NCBI RefSeq assembly: GCF_002091635.1
Contig: NZ_BDAC01000004.1
Coordinates: 271,142-335,141, forward strand
From: Pseudomonas indica NBRC 103045
GTDB taxonomy: Bacteria > Pseudomonadota > Gammaproteobacteria > Pseudomonadales > Pseudomonadaceae
DNA length: 64,000 nt
Reading direction: 5' to 3'
The notes beneath the pieces were generated by a model. It was given only the letters and a program-made list of their open reading frames with translations, ran no database searches and was not told the origin of the DNA. Position 1 is the first letter of the stretch; each line of letters starts with the position of its first letter. The translations under genes and the position numbers were made by a program. This document shows positions 27,325 to 35,535 of this stretch, one piece after another.

Positions 27325-29100
27325 TCACCGCTTGGCGACCATGTCTTTCGGCAGCTTGAAGGTCCAGACCATGCCGCCCTGGTTGAAGTCCTTGATGCGC
27401 TTGGCCACTTCGCCGCCCCACAGGGGAACCGCGCCGCCCCAGCCGGAGAGGACGGAGACGTACTGCTCGCCGTCCATTTCCCAGGTGATGGGCGAGCCGA
27501 TCACGCCGGAGCCGGTGTTGAACTCGTAGAGTTTCTTGCCGGTCTTGGCGTCGAAGGCCATCAGGAAGCCTTCCGGGTTGCCGGTGAAGACCAGGTTGCC
27601 CTTGGTGGCCAGCACGCCGCCCCACAGCGGCGCGTAGTTCTTGTAGCGCCAGACTTCCTTGCCGGTCTTCGGATCGATGGCGCGCAGGACGCCGATGTAG
27701 TCCTCGTTCAGCGGGTGGATGGTGAAGCCGGCGCCGAGGTAGGCCGCGCCTTTCTTGTAGGCGACGCCTTCGTTCCAGATGTCCATGCCCCACTCGTTGG
27801 AGGGCACGTAGAACAGGCCGGTGTCCTGGCTGTAGGCCATGGGCATCCAGTTCTTGCCGCCGAGGAAGGACGGGGCGACGAACACGGACTTGGCCTGGGC
27901 GGTGTCGCCCGGGGCGTGCGGACGGTTTTCCTCGTTGTAGATCGGCCGGCCGTTCTTATCCAGGCCCTTGGCCCAGGTGATCTTGTCGACGAACGGGAAG
28001 CCACGGATGAACTTGCCGTTGGTGCGGTCGAGTACGTAGAAGAAGCCGTTGCGGTCGGCGGTGGCGGCAGCCTTGACGGTCTTGCCGCCTTCTTCGTAGT
28101 TGAAGGAGATCAACTCGTTCACGCCGTCGAAGTCCCAGCCGTCGTGCGGGGTGGACTGGAAGTGCCACTTGATCGAGCCGTCGTCCGGGTTCAGCGCCAG
28201 GCGCGAGGAGGAGAACAGGTTGTCGCCGGGGCGCAGGTGCGAGTTCCACGGCGCCGGGTTGCCGGTGCCGAACAGCAGGGAATCGGTTTCCGGGTCGTAG
28301 TAGCCGCCCAGCCAGGGCGCGGCGCCGCCGGTCTTCCACAGGTCGCCCGGCCAGCTCTTGCCGGCTTCGCCGCCGGAGATGCCGTTCTCGACCGCCTTGC
28401 CGTTCTTGTAGACGTAGCCCATGTGGCCTTCCACGGTCGGGCGGGTCCAGAGCAGTTCGCCATTCTTCGGATCGTAGGCTTCGATCTTGCCGACCACGCC
28501 GAATTCGCCACCGGACACGCCGGTGATCAGCTTGCCCTTCACCACCAGCGGGGCGGCGGTGATGGAGTAGCCGGCCTTGTAGTCGGCGACGGTTTTCTTC
28601 CAGACCACCTTGCCGGTGTCCTTGTTCAGGGCGACCAGCTTGGCGTCCAGGGTGCCGAAGATCACCAGGTCGCCGTAGAGGGCGACACCACGGTTGATCA
28701 CGTCGCAGCAGGGCATGATGCCGTCGGGCAGGCGGGCGTCGTACTGCCAGAGTTCCTTGCCGGTGCGGGCGTCCACGGCGAACACGCGGGAGTAGGAGGC
28801 AGTGAGGTACATCACACCGTCCTTCACCATCGGCTGGGCCTGCTGGCCGCGTTGTTTCTCACCGCCGAAGGAGAAGCCCCAGACCGGCCGCAGTTGGGTC
28901 ACGTTGTTGGCGTTCAGGGTGTCCAGGGTGCTGTAGCGCTGCCCTTGCAGGCCCAGGCCGTTGGTCACGACCTGACCGGGGGTTTTGGCGTCGTTGAGGA
29001 TTTCCTCGTCGGTGACGGCCATGGCCGACAGGCTGGACATCGCCATGGCGGCGCACAGTGCCGTCAGGGCGAAGGGCTTGCGAAGACCGGTGTGCTTCAT
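27325..29100 (-). CDS. pedH: PQQ-dependent alcohol dehydrogenase, PedH type (predicted lanthanide-dependent)
   Basis: A 591-residue periplasmic quinoprotein with a signal peptide (about residues 1-28) and an eight-bladed propeller. The vicinal disulfide Cys131-Cys132 stacks on PQQ. Expected metal ligands are Glu199, Asn281 and Asp323. Asp325, two residues further (WDFDG), is the extra acidic ligand that distinguishes lanthanide-dependent XoxF/PedH enzymes from calcium enzymes. Length also fits PedH (about 595) better than ExaA or PedE (about 625-630). It oxidises alcohols, feeding cytochrome PedF. Start chosen at [10 protein letters not shown] because a signal peptide follows. An AgmR-type motif is upstream. 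Confidence 0.88.
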   Translation of the reverse strand: MKHTGLRKPFALTALCAAMAMSSLSAMAVTDEEILNDAKTPGQVVTNGLGLQGQRYSTLDTLNANNVTQLRPVWGFSFGGEKQRGQQAQPMVKDGVMYLTASYSRVFAVDARTGKELWQYDARLPDGIMPCCDVINRGVALYGDLVIFGTLDAKLVALNKDTGKVVWKKTVADYKAGYSITAAPLVVKGKLITGVSGGEFGVVGKIEAYDPKNGELLWTRPTVEGHMGYVYKNGKAVENGISGGEAGKSWPGDLWKTGGAAPWLGGYYDPETDSLLFGTGNPAPWNSHLRPGDNLFSSSRLALNPDDGSIKWHFQSTPHDGWDFDGVNELISFNYEEGGKTVKAAATADRNGFFYVLDRTNGKFIRGFPFVDKITWAKGLDKNGRPIYNEENRPHAPGDTAQAKSVFVAPSFLGGKNWMPMAYSQDTGLFYVPSNEWGMDIWNEGVAYKKGAAYLGAGFTIHPLNEDYIGVLRAIDPKTGKEVWRYKNYAPLWGGVLATKGNLVFTGNPEGFLMAFDAKTGKKLYEFNTGSGVIGSPITWEMDGEQYVSVLSGWGGAVPLWGGEVAKRIKDFNQGGMVWTFKLPKDMVAKR

Positions 29101-29213
29101 TGCGGCTACCTCTGCGGGTTCATTGTTATTGGCCGGGAAGTTTTCCCGGTCTGTCGGAAATTCTTGGTTCGGCCCGCCCGGCCAACAATTGAACGCAGTA
29201 CGGATTTTTCTCA

Positions 29214-29230
29214 TCACTTGGTAGCAATAC
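29214..29230 (-). promoter_or_regulatory. Putative AgmR/PQQ-regulon site upstream of pedH
   Basis: The minus strand reads TATTGCTACCAAGTGATG, matching the CTACCAAG half of the recurring motif, about 115 bases before the pedH start. It lies in a 280-base divergent region shared with the substrate-binding protein gene. Confidence 0.5.
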
Positions 29231-29380
29231 CTCGCTGCAAGGCCCGCCCCTCGGGCATTTGCGCAGGTTGCCGAAAGCACGACGGCGACTTAAGTCGCAG
29301 GTCTTTGCGCGCAAAAGAGCATATCCAGGCCCGGCGCCGCGGCTTAAAAGAACCGCATCGACTGGCGAAGGAGAACTGCC

Positions 29381-30613
29381 ATGCCCCGACTCATTTTCCT
29401 GATGGCTCTGTTGGCCGGCCTGGCCGCGCAGGCGGCGGAACCGATCCGGATCGGCCTCAACTTTCCCCGCACCGGCCCGTACAAGGCCGAGGGTGTGGAA
29501 CTCAAGCGCGGCGCCCTGCTGGCCATCGAGGCCATCAACCGCGAGGGCAGCGTGCTCGGCCGGCCGCTGGAGCTGCTCAGTCTGAATTCCGCCTCCCGCG
29601 AGGACACCGCCGAGCGCAACGTGGATAAGTTCGCCCAGTTGGGTGCACGGATGGTCTTCGGCGGCGCCACCAGCGAGGAGGCGATCGCCGCCGGCAAGCG
29701 CGCCCACGCCCTGGGCATGCTCTATTTCGCCACCCTCAGCTACGCCAACGAGGTCACCGGGCGCGAAGGCCACCGCTACCTGTTCCGCGAATCGAACAGC
29801 GCCTGGATGAGCGCCCAGGTGCTCGGCGAGTACCTGTCCTGGCATCTGCCGAGGCGGCGCTACCACTACATCGTGCGGGACGACGCCTGGGGCCGCAGCA
29901 TGGAGAGCGCCCTGCGCGCCGCCACCGGCAGCCAGGACCGCGCCCGCCATGGCTATACGCGCATCCCCTCGCACAACGCGCGCCGTGAGGATTACGTGAA
30001 GGCGATACAGCGCGCCGCCGAGAGCGAGGCCGATGTGCTGGTGGTCATGCTGTTGGGCGAGGATCTGCTGCACAGCATTCGCCTGGCGCGCAACCTCGGC
30101 CTAGGCTCGCGCATGCAGATCATCGTGCCGAACCTGAGCAAGAGCATCGTCCAGCAGGCCGGACCGCGGGTGATGGAGGGCGTGATCGGCACCGAGGCCT
30201 GGACCTGGCGCGTGCCGGAACTGGAGAAGAGCAGCGAGGGGCAGCGCTTCGTCGAGGCCTTCGTCAAGGCCCACCAGGAATACCCCGGCAGCGCCGCCGC
30301 CTCGGCCTACGGGATCGTCCGCCAGTGGGCCGACGCGGTGCGCCGCAGCGGCAGCCTGGACAGCGAGGCGCTGATCGCGGCGCTGGAGAACCATCGCTAT
30401 CAGTTGCTCAAGGACGGCCAGGAGTGGCGGGCCTTCGACCATCAGAATGTGCAGAGCATCTATGCGGTGAAAGTGAAGGCCCGCGACGAGGTGATGCGCG
30501 ATCCGTACAAGCAGGACTATTTCAGCATCATCCACCGCATGACCGGCGAACAGGCCGCGCCCACCCTGGAAGACTGGCAACAGGAGCGCGGCGATATGCT
30601 CAGCCTGCAGTGA
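29381..30613 (+). CDS. ABC transporter periplasmic substrate-binding protein (branched-chain amino acid type)
   Basis: A 410-residue type I periplasmic binding protein with a signal peptide (about residues 1-19) and the family start IRIGLNFPRTGPYKAEG. No cognate permease or ATPase lies beside it, so it may serve the PQQ-linked ABC system at 35.5-39.3 kb or act as a sensor partner. It is divergent from pedH and may share its regulatory region. The ligand is unknown. GGAG precedes the ATG. Confidence 0.8.
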   Translation: MPRLIFLMALLAGLAAQAAEPIRIGLNFPRTGPYKAEGVELKRGALLAIEAINREGSVLGRPLELLSLNSASREDTAERNVDKFAQLGARMVFGGATSEEAIAAGKRAHALGMLYFATLSYANEVTGREGHRYLFRESNSAWMSAQVLGEYLSWHLPRRRYHYIVRDDAWGRSMESALRAATGSQDRARHGYTRIPSHNARREDYVKAIQRAAESEADVLVVMLLGEDLLHSIRLARNLGLGSRMQIIVPNLSKSIVQQAGPRVMEGVIGTEAWTWRVPELEKSSEGQRFVEAFVKAHQEYPGSAAASAYGIVRQWADAVRRSGSLDSEALIAALENHRYQLLKDGQEWRAFDHQNVQSIYAVKVKARDEVMRDPYKQDYFSIIHRMTGEQAAPTLEDWQQERGDMLSLQ

Positions 30614-30618
30614 GTCGC

Positions 30619-30798
30619 CTATAGGGCACCTCTAAAAACTACCTGCGTTGTCATCACTGCGTTAAAAACAAGCTCGGATGCGAGCCCAGTCAAAATGCTC
30701 ATTTACAGCTCGTAAACTGCGCTTTTTCGCTTGTTTTTGTGGGGCCGCCGAGGCCTTGTGCTGACTGCCTCGTCTACGTTTTTAGAGGTGCCCTATAG
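30619..30798. mobile_element. MITE-like element with 21-bp perfect terminal inverted repeats
   Basis: A 180-bp non-coding element bounded by CTATAGGGCACCTCTAAAAA(C) and its exact complement. The interior carries ATGCTCATTTACAGCTCGTAAACT, which recurs in a second element at 49938-50084. It has no transposase and was probably mobilised in trans. Confidence 0.8.
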
Positions 30799-30855
30799 TG
30801 GGGGGGCGCGGCCCGAGGACGGTGCCGCCCCGATCCCGCACTCAAGGAGACTGCC

Positions 30856-31203
30856 GTGAAATACCTCTGCCTCGTGTACAGCGACGAAAAACTGCTGCAC
30901 TCCCTGCCGGAAAGCCCCCGCGACGAAGAATGCCTGGCCTATGCCCAATCGGTGCAGAGCAGCGGCCGGATGATTGCCGCCGAAGCCTTGCAGCCGGTCG
31001 ATACCGCTACCACGGTGCGGGTACGCAACGGCAAGACGAGTTACTTCGACGGCCCGTTCGCCGAAACCAAGGAGCAGCTCGCCGGCTTCTACCTGGTGGA
31101 AGCGGACGACCGCGAACAGGCCCTGGAGATTGCCGCGAAGATCCCGGCGGCGCGGGTTGGCTGTGTGGAAGTGCGGCCGGTGCGGGAGCTGGAAGTCGAC
31201 TGA
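30856..31203 (+). CDS. YCII-family protein
   Basis: A 115-residue protein of the YCII/DGPF family, showing the DGPFAETKEQLAGFYLVE signature. It starts with GTG after AAGGAGA. Many relatives accompany ECF sigma factors, but none is visible here. It stands alone between the MITE and the convergent metallohydrolase gene; its role is unknown. Confidence 0.8.
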   Translation: MKYLCLVYSDEKLLHSLPESPRDEECLAYAQSVQSSGRMIAAEALQPVDTATTVRVRNGKTSYFDGPFAETKEQLAGFYLVEADDREQALEIAAKIPAARVGCVEVRPVRELEVD

Positions 31204-31212
31204 GCCCGCTGC

Positions 31213-32142
31213 TCAGCGATCCACTCGCCGCAGCCGCTCGGCGGCATAGCGCGGGTACAGGTGGCTGACGCTGCGGATCAGTTCATAGCGGGTCAGGCTG
31301 ACCCCGGCGAAGCGCTCGGGGATCGGCACCTGCATCAGTTCGTTCATGTCCGCGCCCTTCTGTGCGCCCTGGCGCATCACACTGTCGAGCCAGCCCAGGT
31401 AGTCGCGCATCTGGGCGAAGGGCGCGTCGTTGCGCGCCACCGGCCCGTGACCGGGGACGATCAGGGTCCAGGGCAATTGCTCGAGGGTTTTCAAATCGTC
31501 GAGCCAGACATCCAGGCCGGGGCTGTTCGGCGTGGTCAAGGCGCGCTGGTAGAACACCAGGTCGCCGGCGAACAGCACGCCGGTGGTCTCGTCGAGGATC
31601 GCCAGATCGGCGCCGGTGTGGCCGCCCAGACCGAGCAGGCGCAGCCGATGCCCACCGACCTCCAGAACGCCGGGCTCGACCGTTTCGCCGGGCAGCACCA
31701 CCTCGGTGCCACGCATCCAGTCACCGACCAGACGGTACATGTTGTCGGCCATGGCGTTGCCCTGCTGGCGCAACAGCTCGGTGGTGCCGGCCAGGGCCTG
31801 GATCGGCACGTCGGTGAACGCCTGGTTGCCCAGCACGTGGTCCGGATGGTGATGGGTCAACAGCACGCGCTCGACCGGCTTGTCGGTGACCCTGGCGATA
31901 GCCTGGCGCAGGGCCTCGCCGTAGCGCCGCGAGGGGCCGGTGTCGATCACCACCACGCCGGCCCCGGTGACGATGAAGCCGATGTTGACGATATTGCCGC
32001 CGTTGGCCTGGGCGAAGTTGTCCGTGCTGCCTTCCAACAGCCAAGTGTCCTCGGCGATCTGCCGGGGTTCCAAGCGGTAGTCGAGTTCCGCCCATGCCGG
32101 CAGGGCGAAACAGAGCAGCAAGGTGAGGATCAGCGGGCGCAT
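31213..32142 (-). CDS. Quinoprotein relay system zinc metallohydrolase
   Basis: A 309-residue metallo-beta-lactamase-fold protein with a signal peptide (about residues 1-18) and the zinc motif THHHPDH near residue 96. A family of this kind is regularly found with PQQ-dependent alcohol dehydrogenases and the SoxYZ-like carrier, which is encoded just upstream here. The chemical step is not established. It is last in a minus-strand operon that begins with pedF. Confidence 0.85.
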   Translation of the reverse strand: MRPLILTLLLCFALPAWAELDYRLEPRQIAEDTWLLEGSTDNFAQANGGNIVNIGFIVTGAGVVVIDTGPSRRYGEALRQAIARVTDKPVERVLLTHHHPDHVLGNQAFTDVPIQALAGTTELLRQQGNAMADNMYRLVGDWMRGTEVVLPGETVEPGVLEVGGHRLRLLGLGGHTGADLAILDETTGVLFAGDLVFYQRALTTPNSPGLDVWLDDLKTLEQLPWTLIVPGHGPVARNDAPFAQMRDYLGWLDSVMRQGAQKGADMNELMQVPIPERFAGVSLTRYELIRSVSHLYPRYAAERLRRVDR

Positions 32143-32146
32143 GGTG

Positions 32147-32239
32147 CTATCCCTGCAATGACATGACGAAGGGCAGGCTGACCGCCGCCACGAGACCCAG
32201 CACGGGGACCAAGAGCGGGATGAAGCGGGACAGGTTCAT
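32147..32239 (-). CDS. Small single-span membrane protein in the ped operon
   Basis: A 30-residue protein, almost entirely one hydrophobic helix (starting MNLSRFIPLLVPVLGLVAAV). AAGGAGA lies 6 bases before its ATG. It sits 4 bases before the metallohydrolase gene and 35 bases after the SoxYZ-like gene, so it is well placed for translation. I recognise no family. Confidence 0.6.
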   Translation of the reverse strand: MNLSRFIPLLVPVLGLVAAVSLPFVMSLQG

Positions 32240-32274
32240 GGCGTCTCCTTCTGATCTGGAGCTTCTTGGGCTTT

Positions 32275-33024
32275 CTAGAAATCGGCTTCGAACTCGTTGC
32301 CGCTGTTGTCGCGCAACCACAGCCGCGTCGGCTCGTCGCCGCGCACTTCGAAGGTCAGCGAGGGGTTCTCGGATACCGCCGGGAACAGCTCGAGCCGACC
32401 CAGCACGCTGCCATCGGCCGCACGCAGCTCGGCTTGGTCGAGGTAAAACTCGGGGATTCCGCCGACCAGGCCGTTGTCCATCGGATGGGAGACTTCCAGG
32501 CGCAGCCGGTCGAATTCGCCGCGCGGGAAGCGCCCGCCCAGCACCTGGCCGAGGTGATCCTCCCAACCTTCCTGGGCGCGCACCACACTGGGCGCGGTAC
32601 AACCGCCGCCGGCGGCATCGACCCGCGCCGAAGCGACATGCCAGACGCCGTCGCGAGTCAGCACCGCGGCACGGATCGGCGTGGCCTGCTCGACACGGAT
32701 GCGTATCGCCAGCAGCGGGCGCAGGCGTGGCCCGGGATGGAAGGTGAAAATGTGCGGGATAGGGTTCAGCTCGGCCCAGGCGATGATCTTCACCACCTCG
32801 CCGTCGAGGGCACTGGCGTCGATGTGGATCGGCACCTGCCGTGCATCTTCGGCGAAGGGAGGCACTTCCAGGCGCACCCGCTGATCGAAGACCACAGGCG
32901 CCCCTTCCAGCAGACGGCGGTGGTAGAAGTCCCACATGGCCGACTGCAACGGGTCCTTGCCCTCGGCGGGCAGGTGTCCCGACAGGCCGAGCAGGGCCAG
33001 CAGCAACAGGCTACGCATATCCAT
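32275..33024 (-). CDS. Quinoprotein dehydrogenase-associated SoxYZ-like carrier
   Basis: A 249-residue periplasmic protein with a signal peptide. The N-terminal half resembles SoxY, including the conserved GGGCTAPSV Cys segment. The C-terminal half resembles SoxZ (HPMDNGLVGGIPEFY). In sulfur-oxidising bacteria SoxYZ carries substrates on a Cys; the role in PQQ systems is unknown, but the fused form is typical of this gene neighbourhood. Confidence 0.88.
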   Translation of the reverse strand: MDMRSLLLLALLGLSGHLPAEGKDPLQSAMWDFYHRRLLEGAPVVFDQRVRLEVPPFAEDARQVPIHIDASALDGEVVKIIAWAELNPIPHIFTFHPGPRLRPLLAIRIRVEQATPIRAAVLTRDGVWHVASARVDAAGGGCTAPSVVRAQEGWEDHLGQVLGGRFPRGEFDRLRLEVSHPMDNGLVGGIPEFYLDQAELRAADGSVLGRLELFPAVSENPSLTFEVRGDEPTRLWLRDNSGNEFEADF

Positions 33025-33085
33025 CGCCGACTCCCCTCAGAGTGGGTGACGCGCCCTCGACTCGGGATGGAACATTCCACCCGTC

Positions 33086-33967
33086 TCACTGAACGTCTTG
33101 ATACAGACCCGGCAGCTCGTAACGCAGCCCTTCGGCCTCGTAGAGTGTCTTGACCTTGCCGTCGAGGATCAGCCCTTCGAGCACCTCCTCCACCGCGTAG
33201 GCCAACTGGCGGTTGCTTTCGTGCACCGCCATGCCGATGTCCCATACCTGCCGGCCCATGTCCGGGTAGGCGTTTTCCGCCGCCTTCAGCTTCGCGTCGC
33301 CGGAATGGCTGAGCAGCCAATCCAACTCGCCGCGCAGGCCCATGACCGCATCTACCTTGGCCGCGCGCATCGCGGCGAAGGCTTCGGAAGGCGTGCGAAA
33401 ATGCTGGGTATGGCTGCTGAGCCGGCCGCCCATCACGGACGACAGGTAGAACGAGGGCACGCTTTCCAGCTCCACGCCGATGGGGTGGTACTGGAACACC
33501 GCGATGCTCGGCACGTCCTTCAGCCGACGGGTGTCGTAGACCACCTGCCAGCATTCGCGCTGGTAGGGGCCGAACATGGCCACCCGCTCGTTGATCAGTT
33601 CGCCCAGTTCATTGCGCTTGAAGGTGAAGTCGCGGTCGTAGGGCACGCGCATCATCAGGTCCGCGTGCTCGTTAGGGCGCAGGTAATGGCCTTTCCAGAT
33701 GTAGTTGCGCAGGTCGTCGTCGAGCTTTTCGCCGGGCTCCATCCAGAGCAGCTCCAGCTTCAGCCCAAGGCCCTCGGCAAGCGCCCCGGCCACGGCGACG
33801 TCGACGCCGCGCGGCTGGCCGTCCTGCTTGTAGCTGTACGGGGGGAAGTCCTGGTACACCGCGACCTTGAGCACCCCGGAGGCGACGATGTCGTCATACG
33901 GGCGGATCTGTGCCAGGGCCTGCTGCCCGGCGAGCAGCAGGCTGAACAGCAGGACGAACAGGCGCAT
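33086..33967 (-). CDS. Quinoprotein dehydrogenase-associated substrate-binding protein (MxaJ/XoxJ-like, PedG type)
   Basis: A 293-residue type II periplasmic binding protein with a signal peptide (cleavage after about AQA). The VLKVAVYQDFPPYSY start and the PRGVDVAVAGALAEGLGLKLEL segment are typical of the XoxJ/MxaJ family, which assists maturation or partner docking of PQQ alcohol dehydrogenases. It starts 4 bases after pedF ends, so the two are co-transcribed. Confidence 0.87.
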   Translation of the reverse strand: MRLFVLLFSLLLAGQQALAQIRPYDDIVASGVLKVAVYQDFPPYSYKQDGQPRGVDVAVAGALAEGLGLKLELLWMEPGEKLDDDLRNYIWKGHYLRPNEHADLMMRVPYDRDFTFKRNELGELINERVAMFGPYQRECWQVVYDTRRLKDVPSIAVFQYHPIGVELESVPSFYLSSVMGGRLSSHTQHFRTPSEAFAAMRAAKVDAVMGLRGELDWLLSHSGDAKLKAAENAYPDMGRQVWDIGMAVHESNRQLAYAVEEVLEGLILDGKVKTLYEAEGLRYELPGLYQDVQ

Positions 33968-33971
33968 GGGC

Positions 33972-34409
33972 CTACTCCGAGACGGCGACGCTTTCCAGGT
34001 AGGTACGGATCGCCCAGAGCGCTTCCTGGCTCAGGTAATCGGCCATCCGCGGCATGTACACGGCGCCGTCGCGCACCGCACCGTTGATCACACGCTCCTT
34101 GAACCACTCGTCGCCTTCGATGCCGGCTTCGAGATAACGCAGGTCAGGGGCGATGCCGCCGGAGATGGCTTCCAGGCCATGGCAGCGGGCGCAGTTCTGG
34201 TTGTAGGCGGAAGTACCGATCTCGACGGCCTTGGCGTGCTTCTCGTAAGGCTCGCGGTAGGGGTTCTCGTCGCGCCACTCGGCGCCCAGTTGCTCCAGGT
34301 CGGAAGTGTTGACCGCCTGCGGGGTGACGTCGCCATGTCCCATGACCAGCCCGGAAGCGCTCAGGATCCCTGCGCCGATCAGTGCACGCCATGCGATGTT
34401 CTTGTTCAT
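33972..34409 (-). CDS. pedF: Cytochrome c550 PedF
   Basis: A 145-residue periplasmic monoheme cytochrome, the electron acceptor of the PQQ alcohol dehydrogenases. It has a signal peptide (about residues 1-24), a CARCH heme motif and a likely axial Met in YMPRMADYL. It is first in a minus-strand operon with the MxaJ-like, SoxYZ-like and relay metallohydrolase genes. A palindromic AgmR-type motif lies about 120 bases upstream. Confidence 0.88.
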   Translation of the reverse strand: MNKNIAWRALIGAGILSASGLVMGHGDVTPQAVNTSDLEQLGAEWRDENPYREPYEKHAKAVEIGTSAYNQNCARCHGLEAISGGIAPDLRYLEAGIEGDEWFKERVINGAVRDGAVYMPRMADYLSQEALWAIRTYLESVAVSE

Positions 34410-34519
34410 AACTCCACCCTCTTCGTAATGCTGTGCAAGGCCAGGCGCCCCGGCGGAGCGCGTTGAGTCGAATCTTAGGAAGGGTGGCGTTATCCCAGTA
34501 TCCTGCTTTGGTTTTCAGC

Positions 34520-34540
34520 GACTACTCCCTTGGTAGTAGG
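34520..34540 (-). promoter_or_regulatory. Putative AgmR/PQQ-regulon site upstream of pedF
   Basis: CTACTCCCTTGGTAGTAG is the most symmetrical copy of the recurring motif, with both half sites present. It is about 120 bases before the pedF start. Confidence 0.6.
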
Positions 34541-34680
34541 GCGTACGACCAAGGCCAAAAGAGGAGTCGTGCGGGAGCTGTTCAGGATTGGTTCGCTGAA
34601 TGACGAGAAGCGGCGCGGCCGGGGATCGTATGTTGGGGGAATGGGGCTGATTTGAGGATGGTGACAGGCTTGACTCCGCC

Positions 34681-34872
34681 CCCTCACCCTAGCCCTCTCC
34701 CCAGAGGGGCGAGGGGATCGACCGTGTAGGCTTCAGGTTCATGGCCTGGGCGACACAACGGCGAGAAAAGCTTCAGACGAAGCAACGACAAACGCAAAAC
34801 CTTAACCCCCGCACAAACAACCCCCTCGCCCCTCTGGGGAGAGGGCTGGGGGCGCCCGGCGTAGGGTGAGGG
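34681..34872. repeat. Inverted repeat pair in the pedF-cupredoxin gap
   Basis: The arm CCCTCACCCTAGCCCTCTCC (continuing to about 34716) recurs inverted at about 34822-34872, where the copy carries an internal insertion of about 15 bases. The two arms enclose about 105 bases. This is a common Pseudomonas intergenic repeat type; no gene is seen in the 530-base gap. Confidence 0.7.
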
Positions 34873-34940
34873 GGCGGCCCATCTGGCCCCTCAACCGCCG
34901 AGCCCAAACACCGATGTCCCCAAACGAGACCATACGGTAA

Positions 34941-35378
34941 TCAGCGAACCACGAAGCGTCCGGACATGCCCTTGGCTTCCAATCCCTTGCAGTAGAACGG
35001 GAAGCTGCCCGGCTTGATCGGCACGAAGAAGATTTCCGCCTGCCCGGCGTCCTCGAACTCCAGCTCGGTGAGGGTCATCGCCTTGATCTCCACCCCACCG
35101 GCCTCGACCTTGCGCAGGAAGATCGACACCGCGAATTCCGGTGCCTGGAAGGCGCATTCCTTCTGCCCGTGGGAGATGACCTTGAGCTGGTAGGCCTTGC
35201 CGGTCTCCAGCGAATACTCGTTCTGCGAGATGAAGTAATCGCTGTCGTCCGAGCCCAGCACCAGGTCCGGCAGCGGCTGGGTACGGCGGGTCAGATCGCC
35301 GGCGGCGTGGACCTTGTCGAAACCGATCAGGCTGGCGATGAGTAGCAGCGGCAGGAGCAAGGCTTTGAACAGTTGCAT
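34941..35378 (-). CDS. Cupredoxin-like periplasmic protein with altered copper ligands
   Basis: A 145-residue protein with a signal peptide (about residues 1-25) and a cupredoxin fold: KLKVISHGQKECAFQAPEF near the middle and FPFYCKGLEAKGMSGRF at the end. Typical relatives have His in HEF and a Cys...His...Met ligand loop. Here the first His is replaced by Cys (ECAF) and the loop between Cys and Met is two residues shorter and lacks His. It may bind copper differently or not at all. It shares a divergent control region with the ABC operon. Confidence 0.7.
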   Translation of the reverse strand: MQLFKALLLPLLLIASLIGFDKVHAAGDLTRRTQPLPDLVLGSDDSDYFISQNEYSLETGKAYQLKVISHGQKECAFQAPEFAVSIFLRKVEAGGVEIKAMTLTELEFEDAGQAEIFFVPIKPGSFPFYCKGLEAKGMSGRFVVR

Positions 35379-35439
35379 GGCGGGTCCCTTTTCTTGTTAT
35401 GGATGCACGGGACCATCCTAGGGGCGCAGCGCCCCGGAC

Positions 35440-35460
35440 AACCTACTACCTTGGTACCGG
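35440..35460. promoter_or_regulatory. Putative AgmR/PQQ-regulon site between divergent operons
   Basis: CCTACTACCTTGGTACCGG lies about 65 bases before the cupredoxin-like gene and about 80 bases before the substrate-binding protein gene. A second half-like segment (AACTGGTACTTT) follows. Confidence 0.6.
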
Positions 35461-35535
35461 CCAACTGGTACTTTCTTCATATTTCCCGCCCCCTCCGGGC
35501 TTCCTATGCTGGCAGCAACCCTGGAGGAATTGCCC

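Noticed and set aside
27274..29628. A 784-residue plus-strand frame over the PQQ alcohol dehydrogenase
   Set aside because: Antisense shadow of a fully recognisable quinoprotein gene; it also runs across a terminator and a divergent promoter.
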